Shown here one piece after another: positions 8,175 to 15,700 of a stretch of 64,000 nucleotides of DNA (position 1 is its first letter; each line of letters begins with the position of its first letter). This DNA is from CAIYOL01 sp964494805. GTDB lineage: Bacteria; Planctomycetota; Phycisphaerae; Sedimentisphaerales; Anaerobacaceae. The translations under genes were made by a program, and so were the position numbers. Under the pieces are notes generated by a model that worked only from the letters and a program-made list of their open reading frames with translations, ran no database searches and had not been told where the DNA came from. The DNA is taken from contig CAZBST010000003.1 of the NCBI GenBank assembly GCA_964494805.1, positions 62,001 to 126,000 on the forward strand, in the 5' to 3' direction.

Positions 8175-8640
8175 CGTAATGGCTTAGCCCAAATTATCTA
8201 TAAGCCACATTTTCAGCACTATGAACAGCCACCAGCTAGGTATAGTTCCTGAAAGAAAAATAAAATAAGAACTTTTAAGATGTCAGAACAGTAAAGTATT
8301 TTAGGTGACTATACCGATAGTTAGAAGATTGGTAGTAGCTGGCTGGAATAGCCTTCGCTACTCTTGCTAAAGGAAAGGTTGTCCATCCTAGACCTTTAAG
8401 AAAGAGACCTGACAAACTATTCCAAATTTTTATTTCCTTCCTTAAAATGAAACCATTTGTACCGCATATACAATGGCGTGGATATTCCCATCCATCTTCA
8501 AATTTTGCCAGCTAGAAGGGTTGCCGCAAGTCAGGTTAGCAAAAAATGCGGTTTGCTAAGTTCAGAACGGCTAAACAAGTATATACCTCAGCATAGTAAC
8601 TCCCTTCTAAGGGCCCTTTTGCCCTCATATTATGTTAAAT
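8175..8640 (+). ncRNA. Candidate structured non-coding RNA of unknown class
   Basis: A run of compensable stems is packed into ~460 nt without a credible ORF. TGGCTTA/TAAGCCA pairs at 8180-8207. A long arm pairs CCAGCTA (8232-8238) with TAGCTGG (8336-8342), and 8239-8254 with 8299-8315 through about 16 pairs and one bulge. TGGAATAG pairs with CTATTCCA (8344-8351 with 8417-8424). TTAGCAAA/TTTGCTAA form a hairpin at about 8535-8560. TAGAAGGG pairs with CCCTTCTA (about 8513-8520 with 8602-8609), and GGGC/GCCC follows. The two wobble pairs in the long arm are G-U only if the plus strand is transcribed, which is why I chose that strand. I could not match it to RNase P, tmRNA, SRP RNA or group I or II introns. 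It may also be a remnant of a mobile element. Confidence 0.35.
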
Positions 8641-8840
8641 ATGTTCTTTCTATATAATTGTCAACTGAAAATACATAAAAAATCAAGCTACTCGAAAAAC
8701 ATCAGCAAGTAAGACAGGCATCAGTTCGTTGCGATCCGTGCTGTTGCGTCATCCAATGTGGTCTCTTTACGCAATACGAAAAAATCAACCAAATGCGCAG
8801 TGGGTTAAGACCCTAAAATCCACTTTTTTTAAGTTTTTTT

Positions 8841-8890
8841 ACTCCTTTTCTCACAACGAGTTACGAGTATCAAGTATCGAGAATCGAGTA
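8841..8890 (+). repeat. CGAGTTACGAG dispersed repeat, copy 1
   Basis: The stretch with CGAGTTACGAGTATCAAG, preceded by CTCCTTTTCTCACA, is closely matched in inverted orientation at 33354-33395 just after the phosphofructokinase gene. It is internally repetitive (TATCGAG, AATCGAG). No coding potential. Probably a short dispersed non-coding repeat. Confidence 0.5.
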
Positions 8891-8947
8891 CAATTTTCGC
8901 ATCAATCGCGCAAGTTCCTCCAATTACGGAAGGACGTATTTCTGTAG

Positions 8948-9136
8948 CCCCCGTCGTCTTGCCCCTGCTGCTTCGTTTTGCAAAGCAAAACGGCAGAGGG
9001 CAGCGGGGGTAGAGAGAACGACATTCTGTCCCTATTCGCCCAGCAGGGCGATGGTCTAAGGGCCAAGAGGCCCGGGTCAGAAACGACTTGGAGTAAATAA
9101 TCTTGTAGTGGAGTTTACCTCGCTGTTTATACAGCG
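8948..9136. repeat. Cluster of four hairpins upstream of tatA
   Basis: A 62-nt imperfect palindrome runs from CCCCCG (8948) to CGGGGG (9009) with a perfect core CGTTTTGC-AAA-GCAAAACG. It is followed by TCGCCC-AGCA-GGGCGA (9036-9051), GGGCC-AAGA-GGCCC (9060-9073) and CGCTGT-TTAT-ACAGCG (9121-9136). None has a terminator-type T-run. This could be a small structured RNA or a set of REP-like elements, and the function is unknown. Confidence 0.4.
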
Positions 9137-9189
9137 TATATAACCCTCAACGGAGATTTTCTATCAACAATGAAATATGAAAGAGTTAA

Positions 9190-9203
9190 AACGGTTAACC
9201 GTT
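9190..9203. promoter_or_regulatory. Perfect 14-bp palindrome upstream of tatA
   Basis: AACGGTTAACCGTT is a perfect dyad about 160 bp upstream of the tatA promoter -35 box. It could be an operator. There is no regulator evidence in the window. Confidence 0.3.
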
Positions 9204-9350
9204 CAAAACGAACCCAATTTCCAAAATGCCCAAAATGCTTGTAAATGTAGTAATTACAATGACTAATAACCAAAAACTTAAAACGGCCAAGCTCAAAACA
9301 AACCCAAACAAAGCCAATTTTTAATTGGTAGGTCGGGGGATTATTGTTGA

Positions 9351-9380
9351 TTGACAAGGCGATTTGGGCGGCGTTATAAT
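9351..9380 (+). promoter_or_regulatory. Consensus sigma-70-type promoter of tatA
   Basis: Perfect TTGACA (9351-9356), an 18-bp spacer and perfect TATAAT (9375-9380) predict transcription start near 9387, about 20 bp before the tatA start codon. The resulting leader is very short. This is the best promoter in the window and implies strong constitutive expression of tatA-tatC-sagB. Confidence 0.8.
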
Positions 9381-9407
9381 ACTTCTGAAACAAAAAAGGA
9401 GACCGAA

Positions 9408-9683
9408 ATGAGTGAATATATACGAAATGTTATAGCTATAGGATGGCCGCAGGGGCTTGATTGGCTGTGGATACTTTTAATTGCGTTGGTAATATTTGGC
9501 GGCAAAAAGCTGCCCGAAGTTGCCCGTAGCATAGGCAGGAGTCTGAGCGAATTCAAAAAGGGCGTTAAAGAAGCCGAAGAAACCAAAGACGAAATAAAAG
9601 ATGACCTGAACAAGGTTAAGGACGATGTAACCAAAGAAGCCAAAAAGGCCTCCGGCCTTGACGAAACCAATGCCGGTGATTAA
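9408..9683 (+). CDS. tatA: Sec-independent protein translocase TatA
   Basis: 91-residue TatA/E-type subunit that forms the protein-conducting part of the twin-arginine translocase in the inner membrane. The start at 9408 has a strong ribosome site (AAAAAAGGAGA) 5-8 bp upstream; an earlier in-frame ATG lies within the promoter and is rejected. After a short N-terminus comes one membrane helix (LDWLWILLIALVIFG), then the conserved FGGKKLPEVARSIGRSLSEF amphipathic helix, then a long charged, Lys/Glu-rich cytoplasmic tail. The FG and phenylalanine positions are intact. tatC follows 48 bp downstream. Several products of the redox cluster 3 kb upstream carry Tat signals and are likely clients. Confidence 0.95.
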   Translation: MSEYIRNVIAIGWPQGLDWLWILLIALVIFGGKKLPEVARSIGRSLSEFKKGVKEAEETKDEIKDDLNKVKDDVTKEAKKASGLDETNAGD

Positions 9684-9731
9684 ACACCACAGTAGCCGCC
9701 ATATTTTTGAAATTCCGCTTAACCTGTCGAA

Positions 9732-10496
9732 ATGAGCAAGACCAAAAAGAGCCAAGACCCCCTTCATACCACTATGAGTCTCGAAGATCACCTTGAAGAA
9801 TTGCGCACCCGGCTTATTCGTGCGATAGCAGGTGTGGTAACAGCACTCATTGCGTGCCTGATTTTCGGCAAGTGGATAATGCGGTTTATCGAGAAGCCTT
9901 ACATAGAGGTGATGGGGCAGCAGCGCCTGCAGAGTATAGCCCCTGCAGAAGGTTTTGTCACTTATATGGGAGCGTCCCTTATTGCGGCGGTAATTATATC
10001 GTCCCCTTGGATTTTCTATCAATTGTGGTTATTTGTTGCCGCAGGGCTTTATCCTAATGAGAAACGTTACATACATCTGGCGGTGCCTTTCTCGGCTGTG
10101 CTGTTTATTACAGGAGCTTTGTTTTTCATCTTTATGATAGGACCGGTTACTCTGCGTTTCCTTGTGGTGTTCAACGAACAGATTCTTGGCGTGGCTTCCA
10201 ATTTCACCTTTAAGAACTATGTTTCATTCGTGGCGACGATGATGCTGGCCTTCGGACTGGCGTTTCAGTCCCCGATAGCGATTTTCTTTCTGAATAAAAC
10301 GGGGCTGGTTTCGATAGAAGCACTGCGTAAATCGAGAAGATACGTTATCTTTGGTATTGTTGTCGTAGCGGCTGCGATTATTCCCGGCTCAGACCCATTT
10401 TCCTTATTTGCCCTGTCGATTCCGATGTATTTGCTGTTTGAATTGGGGATACTGCTAAGTTACTTCGCAAATCGAAGAGAGAGATTGCAAAGCTGA
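9732..10496 (+). CDS. tatC: Sec-independent protein translocase TatC
   Basis: 254-residue polytopic inner-membrane protein, the receptor for twin-arginine signals in the Tat system. The N-terminal family motif MSLEDHLEELRTRLIRAI is intact, including the conserved glutamates. Six membrane helices can be traced, with the conserved YQLWLFVAAGLYPNEKR loop after helix 2 and the FGLAFQSPIAIFFL segment of helix 5. The length is typical. No tatB is visible, so this is a minimal TatAC system, as in many bacteria. It is cotranscribed with tatA and, 11 bp later, with the SagB-type oxidoreductase. Confidence 0.95.
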   Translation: MSKTKKSQDPLHTTMSLEDHLEELRTRLIRAIAGVVTALIACLIFGKWIMRFIEKPYIEVMGQQRLQSIAPAEGFVTYMGASLIAAVIISSPWIFYQLWLFVAAGLYPNEKRYIHLAVPFSAVLFITGALFFIFMIGPVTLRFLVVFNEQILGVASNFTFKNYVSFVATMMLAFGLAFQSPIAIFFLNKTGLVSIEALRKSRRYVIFGIVVVAAAIIPGSDPFSLFALSIPMYLLFELGILLSYFANRRERLQS

Positions 10497-10507
10497 AGGA
10501 GTTTGTT

Positions 10508-11335
10508 ATGGATATCCTGCGAAGAATAGGTAAATTTACGGTAACAACAGTATTGTTAATCGTCTTGATATTTATTAGTATGTCACCAGCTCAGCAAAAA
10601 GAGGAGGGAAAAGAAGTCAGCATCGGCGAGCGATTTCACAAGGAGACCTCGTTGACATGGCAAGGTGTTGTGGGGGACAGGTTTCGTACAAAACCCAAAG
10701 AGCCGCCTCAGTACAAGGTTTACCCTCGTGCGACTAAGGTGGAACTACCAAAGCCTGAACACACAGGGATGACAGTGGAAGAGTCCCTTAAGAAGCGGCG
10801 TTCCATACGCAATTATTCCACAAAACCAATCAGTAAAGCACAATTGTCACAGCTATTATTTGCCGCCCAGGGGGTAACAGGTAAGATATATGGTAAAGCC
10901 CTCCGTGCCGCACCATCAGCTGGGGCGTTATATCCGTTTGAAGTCTACATAATCGCTAATAATGTGCAGGATTTGCCGCGAGGCATCTACCATTATTCCG
11001 TCCTGGACCATACTTTGGAACTGGTAAAGTCCGGAGATTTCCGTGGTCAGATTATTGAGGCTGGATTGAGCCAGCAGATGCTGGGTGAGGCAGGGGTAAC
11101 CTTTATCTTATCGGCTATCTTTGACCGCGTCCGTTGTAAGTATGGAGAACGTGGCTGGCGGTATGTGTATATGGAAGCCGGGCACATCAGCCAGAACATC
11201 TATCTGCAGGCAGTTTCCTTAGGGCTGGGTTCTGTTTGCGTCGGTGCCTTTTCAGACGAAAAAGTCAATAAACTGATTGATGTTGACGGTTGGAAGGAAG
11301 CCGTTATTTATCTGCATCCGATAGGTTCCCTATGA
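10508..11335 (+). CDS. SagB/ThcOx-type nitroreductase-family oxidoreductase, membrane-anchored
   Basis: 275-residue FMN-dependent oxidoreductase of the SagB/ThcOx branch of the nitroreductase superfamily. A hydrophobic N-terminus (VTTVLLIVLIFISMSPA) acts as signal or anchor, so the enzyme probably faces outside. FMN-binding features are visible: KKRRSIRNYSTKPI at the start of the fold, APSAGALYPFEVYII, and EAGHISQNIYLQAVSLGLG. True SagB enzymes oxidise azoline rings during peptide maturation. No precursor peptide or YcaO gene is nearby, so a general redox role is more likely. It has a good ribosome site (AAGGAG) and is the third gene of the tat operon. Confidence 0.85.
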   Translation: MDILRRIGKFTVTTVLLIVLIFISMSPAQQKEEGKEVSIGERFHKETSLTWQGVVGDRFRTKPKEPPQYKVYPRATKVELPKPEHTGMTVEESLKKRRSIRNYSTKPISKAQLSQLLFAAQGVTGKIYGKALRAAPSAGALYPFEVYIIANNVQDLPRGIYHYSVLDHTLELVKSGDFRGQIIEAGLSQQMLGEAGVTFILSAIFDRVRCKYGERGWRYVYMEAGHISQNIYLQAVSLGLGSVCVGAFSDEKVNKLIDVDGWKEAVIYLHPIGSL

Positions 11336-11376
11336 AACGTGTGAGTATTAATCACGTATGCGAAGCTGCTCAGAAG

Positions 11377-11450
11377 TGGGCGATACAGGACTCGAACCTG
11401 TGGCCTCCTGCGTGTAAAGCAGGCGCTCTAGCCAACTGAGCTAATCGCCC
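11377..11450 (-). tRNA. tRNA-Val (anticodon TAC)
   Basis: On the minus strand the acceptor GGGCGAT pairs with ATCGCCC, the D-arm is AGCTCAGTTGGCTAGAGC, the anticodon loop TTTACAC gives TAC (Val), and the T-arm is CAGGTTCGAGTCCTG. The discriminator is A and CCA is not encoded. All stems close with the standard geometry (74 nt). Confidence 0.97.
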
Positions 11451-11554
11451 TTGGATTATAAAGATACAGGTTTTTAGTCCTTGCGTCAATGTTTTGGAAG
11501 TTTTATATTTATGTAAACGAATGAAACTTTTGATGAATTTTATAGAGGCGCTTT

Positions 11555-12067
11555 ATGGCTGTGCTTGAAGTTATTCGTAAACGATACTCCTGCAGGGCGT
11601 ATATAGATAAGCCAATAGAAAAGGAAAAGCTCGACCAGCTCTTTGAGGCGGCGAGACTTGCGCCATCGGCAAAGAATCTGCAGGATTGGCGCTTCGTGGT
11701 GGTCAGCGAAAAAGATAAAAAGCAACAGGTAGCTGCGAGCACTAATCATCCGGAAGTCTTTGGAAAAGCAGGTGTTATGATAGCTGCGTGCAGCGTCAGC
11801 AATGAAGTTATGAGATGCGGGCAGGCGGTGGCACCTATTGATGTGGCGATTGCACTTGAACATATTTGCCTGCAGGCAACGCAGTTACAATTGGCAACGT
11901 GCTGGATTGGGTCGTTCGATCCGGAGAAGGTCAGGAAGGTGTTGGGAATACCGCAAGATGTTGCTGTAATTGAGCTTATGGCACTTGGTTATCCGGCGGA
12001 CGAGGCGAAAAAGCCGAGCCGGGAGCCGATGGAAAAGATAATGTGCTACGAGAAGTGGAGTTTTTAG
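11555..12067 (+). CDS. Nitroreductase family protein
   Basis: 170-residue FMN-dependent nitroreductase-type oxidoreductase, presumed cytoplasmic because no signal is present. The family signature occurs at the start (VLEVIRKRYSCRAYIDKPI), followed by AARLAPSAKNLQDWRFVVV, which contacts FMN. CLQATQLQLATCWIGSF and VIELMALGYPADE occupy the usual C-terminal positions. The length is typical of the short nitroreductase subfamily. It stands alone between two tRNA genes, about 100 bp after tRNA-Val on the opposite strand. It is only distantly related to the SagB-type enzyme upstream. The natural substrate cannot be inferred. Confidence 0.9.
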   Translation: MAVLEVIRKRYSCRAYIDKPIEKEKLDQLFEAARLAPSAKNLQDWRFVVVSEKDKKQQVAASTNHPEVFGKAGVMIAACSVSNEVMRCGQAVAPIDVAIALEHICLQATQLQLATCWIGSFDPEKVRKVLGIPQDVAVIELMALGYPADEAKKPSREPMEKIMCYEKWSF

Positions 12068-12099
12068 TCTGGTATAAGCTATTGATTTATAAGGGCTTA

Positions 12100-12170
12100 G
12101 GGGACGTGGTGTAACGGGAGCACACCGCAATCGCATTGCGGGAATGAGGGTTCGATTCCCTTCGTCTCCA
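12100..12170 (+). tRNA. tRNA-Ala (anticodon CGC, predicted)
   Basis: A 71-nt cloverleaf: acceptor GGGGACG pairs with CGTCTCC, anticodon stem CCGCA/TGCGG with loop ATCGCAT (anticodon CGC), T-arm GAGGG-TTCGATT-CCCTT, discriminator A, no encoded CCA. The third acceptor pair is G-U, the classic alanine identity element, which supports alanine with a GCG-reading anticodon. The D-stem is short and the D-arm looks glycine-like, so the isotype is less certain than the gene. Confidence 0.75.
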
Positions 12171-12235
12171 TTGTCTCTTAGGGGAAAATGAGAGGAAGCC
12201 ATTTCGTAAAGCAGCATAAAAGTGGGCAACGGCGC

Positions 12236-12362
12236 AAGTTTACGTGGAAACGTTCAAAAACTTACAAAAACTATATAGAAATGTTCGAAAACCATATAGA
12301 AATATTCAAAAACCATACTAAAACTTACACGAAACGTGCAAAAATATTCAAAAGTTTTTAGT
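12236..12362 (+). repeat. Degenerate A-rich tandem repeat
   Basis: Five or so imperfect units of about 22 bp built on CATATAGAAATATTCAAAAA occur in the gene-free stretch after tRNA-Ala. The remainder from 12363 to 12523 holds nothing I can support except one copy of the AAATCCA/T-run motif. Confidence 0.45.
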
Positions 12363-12523
12363 TCATTGTTTGTAGTTCGTATAAAAGTTGTCTAAATTAA
12401 CAGAGATTTTTTACTTCGTGGTTATTTTCAGATTAGCTGAATTGACTAGAGGGAAGAGGGGACGGGTACAAGAACGGGGACAGACAAAAAAATCCACATT
12501 TTTTAGCATTTTTTGTTTTTTTC

Positions 12524-12552
12524 TTGACATAAACAGAAAAAAATGTTTTAAG
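12524..12552 (+). promoter_or_regulatory. Candidate promoter of the giant surface-protein gene
   Basis: Perfect TTGACA (12524-12529), a 17-bp spacer and TTTAAG (12547-12552) predict a start near 12560. The leader of ~150 nt would contain a short ORF and a small hairpin before the main gene. Confidence 0.4.
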
Positions 12553-12603
12553 GGTGTCATAGCGATGTGAGGAGCAAAACTACATAGGAAGGAGATGTTA
12601 TTT

Positions 12604-12678
12604 ATGGTAGTGAGGGTAAACATTTCAATAAAGAACACTAAGACGGGGTCTTGTGCTGCGCAAGCACAGGAGGAGTAA
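12604..12678 (+). CDS. Possible 24-residue leader peptide
   Basis: A short ORF MVVRVNISIKNTKTGSCAAQ followed by AQEE and TAA. It is preceded by a strong ribosome site AGGAAGGAG 7 bp before the ATG and ends 30 bp before the start of the 2126-residue surface protein. A small TGTGCT/AGCACA hairpin lies near its end. It could be a leader peptide that couples translation. It could equally be chance, since no family or codon evidence is possible at this length. Confidence 0.3.
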   Translation: MVVRVNISIKNTKTGSCAAQAQEE

Positions 12679-12708
12679 ATTTTCACACATTTTAAAAGGA
12701 GGCAAAAA

Positions 12709-15700
12709 ATGTTGATGCGGAAAATGATTGTCGGAATGGTTTTGTCTATGTTGCTTTATGCAGGTATTGCCGCAGGGACCACGTACTACGTTAAACCCGA
12801 CGGTGATAATAATGCAAACGGCCGGTCATGGGAAACCGCTTTTGCCACGATTAAAAAAGGCGTGAGCAGGGCTCAGTCCGGCGATACGATTTTAGTAGGT
12901 GACGGCGTGTATACGGGCAGCGGCAACAGAGACATTGCTTATGGCGCAAATATTACTATTAGAAGTGCCAATGGGCCTGCGAATTGTATAATCGATTGTG
13001 AAGAAATGGGGAGGGCGTTTGCTGTAAGTGGTAATGGTAATCACGGGAGTATAAGCGGATTTACGATAACAAATGCAAGTGAAGGCTTTGCTATATATCA
13101 ATATAAAGGAAAATTAAACATAGGAAACTGCATTATACAGAACAACCAAACTGGCGGGATACGTCGTAAAGCTGATACCAGTATTACCGCTGAAGGAGAA
13201 ATTAAAAATTGTATTATAAGAGATAATTCAGGTGAAGCCATTAAACTGGAAAACCATGCAAAGGTGTATGTGTATAACAGTTTAATAAAAGGTAACATTA
13301 ATTGTACTGTCTCCAATGGAGAATTTGAGAACTGCACTATTGTAGGTGCTAAGAGAATCTGTTTGGATAAAAATTCCACCCTGAAAAACTGTATTATACA
13401 CAATAAGCTGTCTGGGGCATATGTCATTGAACATGATAGAACGCTCACAGTGGAGTACTGTAATATTGAGAATGGTCTTCGCGATATTCTAAGTAACCAT
13501 ATAACTGGGGCAACCTTAATTTGGGGAGAAGGGAATATCAGTTCCGATCCTGGATTCGTTTCTAATGATGACTATCATTTAAGCCCCACATCTTGCTGTA
13601 TTGACGCAGGTGACCCAAATGGGGTATATGATGACCAAACAGACATTGATGGCCGGCTACGTGTAAGAGGCCCGCGTGTAGACATTGGGGCAGATGAAAC
13701 TGCGATGTGGCATGTGGATGTTGAAGCTACCGGAGCTGGAACAGGTATAACAAGGGAGGATGCTTTTAACACGGTGCAAGAAGCGATTGATGCTGCAATT
13801 GATGAAGATGAGATTTTGGTCTATCCAGGAGTGTATAATGAACAGATAGATTACAGCGGGAAAGAGATTTCTATCAAAGGTGTGGGGGAGTACGAATCCG
13901 GTGAGGTTATAATAAGTGCTGAAACCAGTTCGGTAAATGTAGTTACCCTTGCGGCAGGTGAAGATCTTGGCTGTTCACTTTCCGGCGTTACTATAACCGG
14001 TGGGAGTAACGGTATTTATTGTACTAATTCGGTGTCGCTTGCGATTTACGACTGTATTATAAGAGACAATAGTAACTGCGGAGTCTATGTTTCTGATGCG
14101 GGAGCAGTTGAAATAAAGAATAATACAATTGTCGGGAACTCCTTTGCTGGAGTGTATGTTAATTCCGGTAGTGAACCTGTTATCTGTGATTGTATTATTT
14201 GGGACAACGGCGACGATTTGTTAAGCTGCTCTGCTACTTATAGCTGCATAGAGGACGGTGATGCAGGCACGGGGAACATAAGCAGCAATCCGCTGTTTAT
14301 TGATTCCCAGAACGATGATTATCATATCGACAAGGATTCACCCTGCATTGATGCTGGTGAACTCAATAGTGAACAACCAAGCGAAGTTGATTATTATGGC
14401 GGTCCGCGCCTTCAGGGGCCGTGTATAGATATGGGGGCAGATGAAGCTGACCCGAATCTGTGGATTGAGCCAAACGTAATTAATGTTACTTTGTTTGAAG
14501 GGCAAAGTCTAACCGAATCATTCACTATCGGCAATAACTGGGGCAGCGCCCTATACTTTGATATCTGGCCTACAAGTACCGAGGCCATGAACGTATATTC
14601 TCAAACATCCATGACGGAAACATACTCAGGTGCAGAATGCGCCGCAGGTTCGCCTAATGAGATTGTTATAGATTATGAATTTTCAGAGCCAAAGATTGAG
14701 CACAGCAATGACTATGATTTTCTTACTATTGAAGGATTAAGGGACTTCGAGCAGGTCAGCGCCCCGATAGTGCCGCAGAAAGATACATTCATCCTGCTGC
14801 CATTCGGCAAAGAGGTGTCCAGTGTCGAGGTGGAAATCACAGAAAGCCAGGAATTGCCGGGTACTTACATGTTAGCTCCCGCACAGAAACAATATCCTAT
14901 GAGTTATAGTGGAGTTATTGAGCCAAACGAGCCAGACCCTAACATATATGACAGCAATGAACCGTGGCCCGGCAAAGATATTGACAATGCCACGACCCAG
15001 TCAAAGCGCGGTTACATTCTGTATATCGCTAATCTGTATCCGGTTCAGTACAAACCAAAATCCGGCGTGGTCACATTCGCAAGCAAGATTAGACTGGTGA
15101 TAAATCTGAAGGACTCGGATAAAGTCAGTATTCCAAAGCCGACAAGCGAATTAATCTCTTACCTGGAGAAGAAAGTTGACAATCCCGAGGTTCTGGCCAG
15201 TTATTCTCAACCAATTCAGTTGTCGGGCTATATGGAAATGATGCAGGGAATGTCCGGCCTTCCTTCGGCCACGTACGAATATGTTATAATAACCAACGAA
15301 GAGTTGCTGAAGTTAACACCCGAACCGTGGAATTTTCAGAGGTTGAGAGATTCAAAGATAGCCCGCGGTATAAGTGCGACTATTGTTACTACAGAATGGA
15401 TATATGAAAATTACGATGGCACACGTCCTGATAGTAACAGTGATAATCAGACAAAGATAAGAAACTTTCTCATTGATGCCTACAATAACTGGGGTACTCA
15501 ATATGCATTGCTGGCCGGTAATAAGGATATAATCCCAGTAAGATATTTCCAGGGTATGGCTTCAGATATGTATTACGGTTGTGTTGAGCCCAATGAATGT
15601 ACTTTTGACTATAATGCTAATGGAAATTATGGACAAAAAACTGATGGTGTGGAAGGAGGCGAGGTAGACTATATTGTAGATATTTATGTCGGCAGGGCAG

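Noticed and set aside
8175..8640. RNase P RNA, tmRNA, SRP RNA or a group I/II intron
   Set aside because: None of the conserved blocks is present (for example GAGGAAAGTCC for RNase P, a tRNA-like T-arm for tmRNA, or domain V for group II). The order of the paired blocks does not fit P7 of group I introns.
8457..8657. 66-codon plus-strand ORF, and an open minus-strand frame with EDGWEYPRHCICG over the same DNA
   Set aside because: Both run through paired stems of the RNA candidate and neither resembles a known family. The minus-strand frame lacks a good start.
10508..11335. RiPP (streptolysin-like) biosynthesis locus suggested by a SagB-type enzyme
   Set aside because: No YcaO, SagC/D or precursor peptide gene in the neighbourhood. 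The enzyme is membrane-anchored and part of the tat operon.
12388..12570. 60-codon plus-strand ORF before the giant surface-protein gene
   Set aside because: Its second half is a low-complexity Phe/Lys stretch from the T-run repeat, and it overlaps the candidate promoter. No ribosome site.
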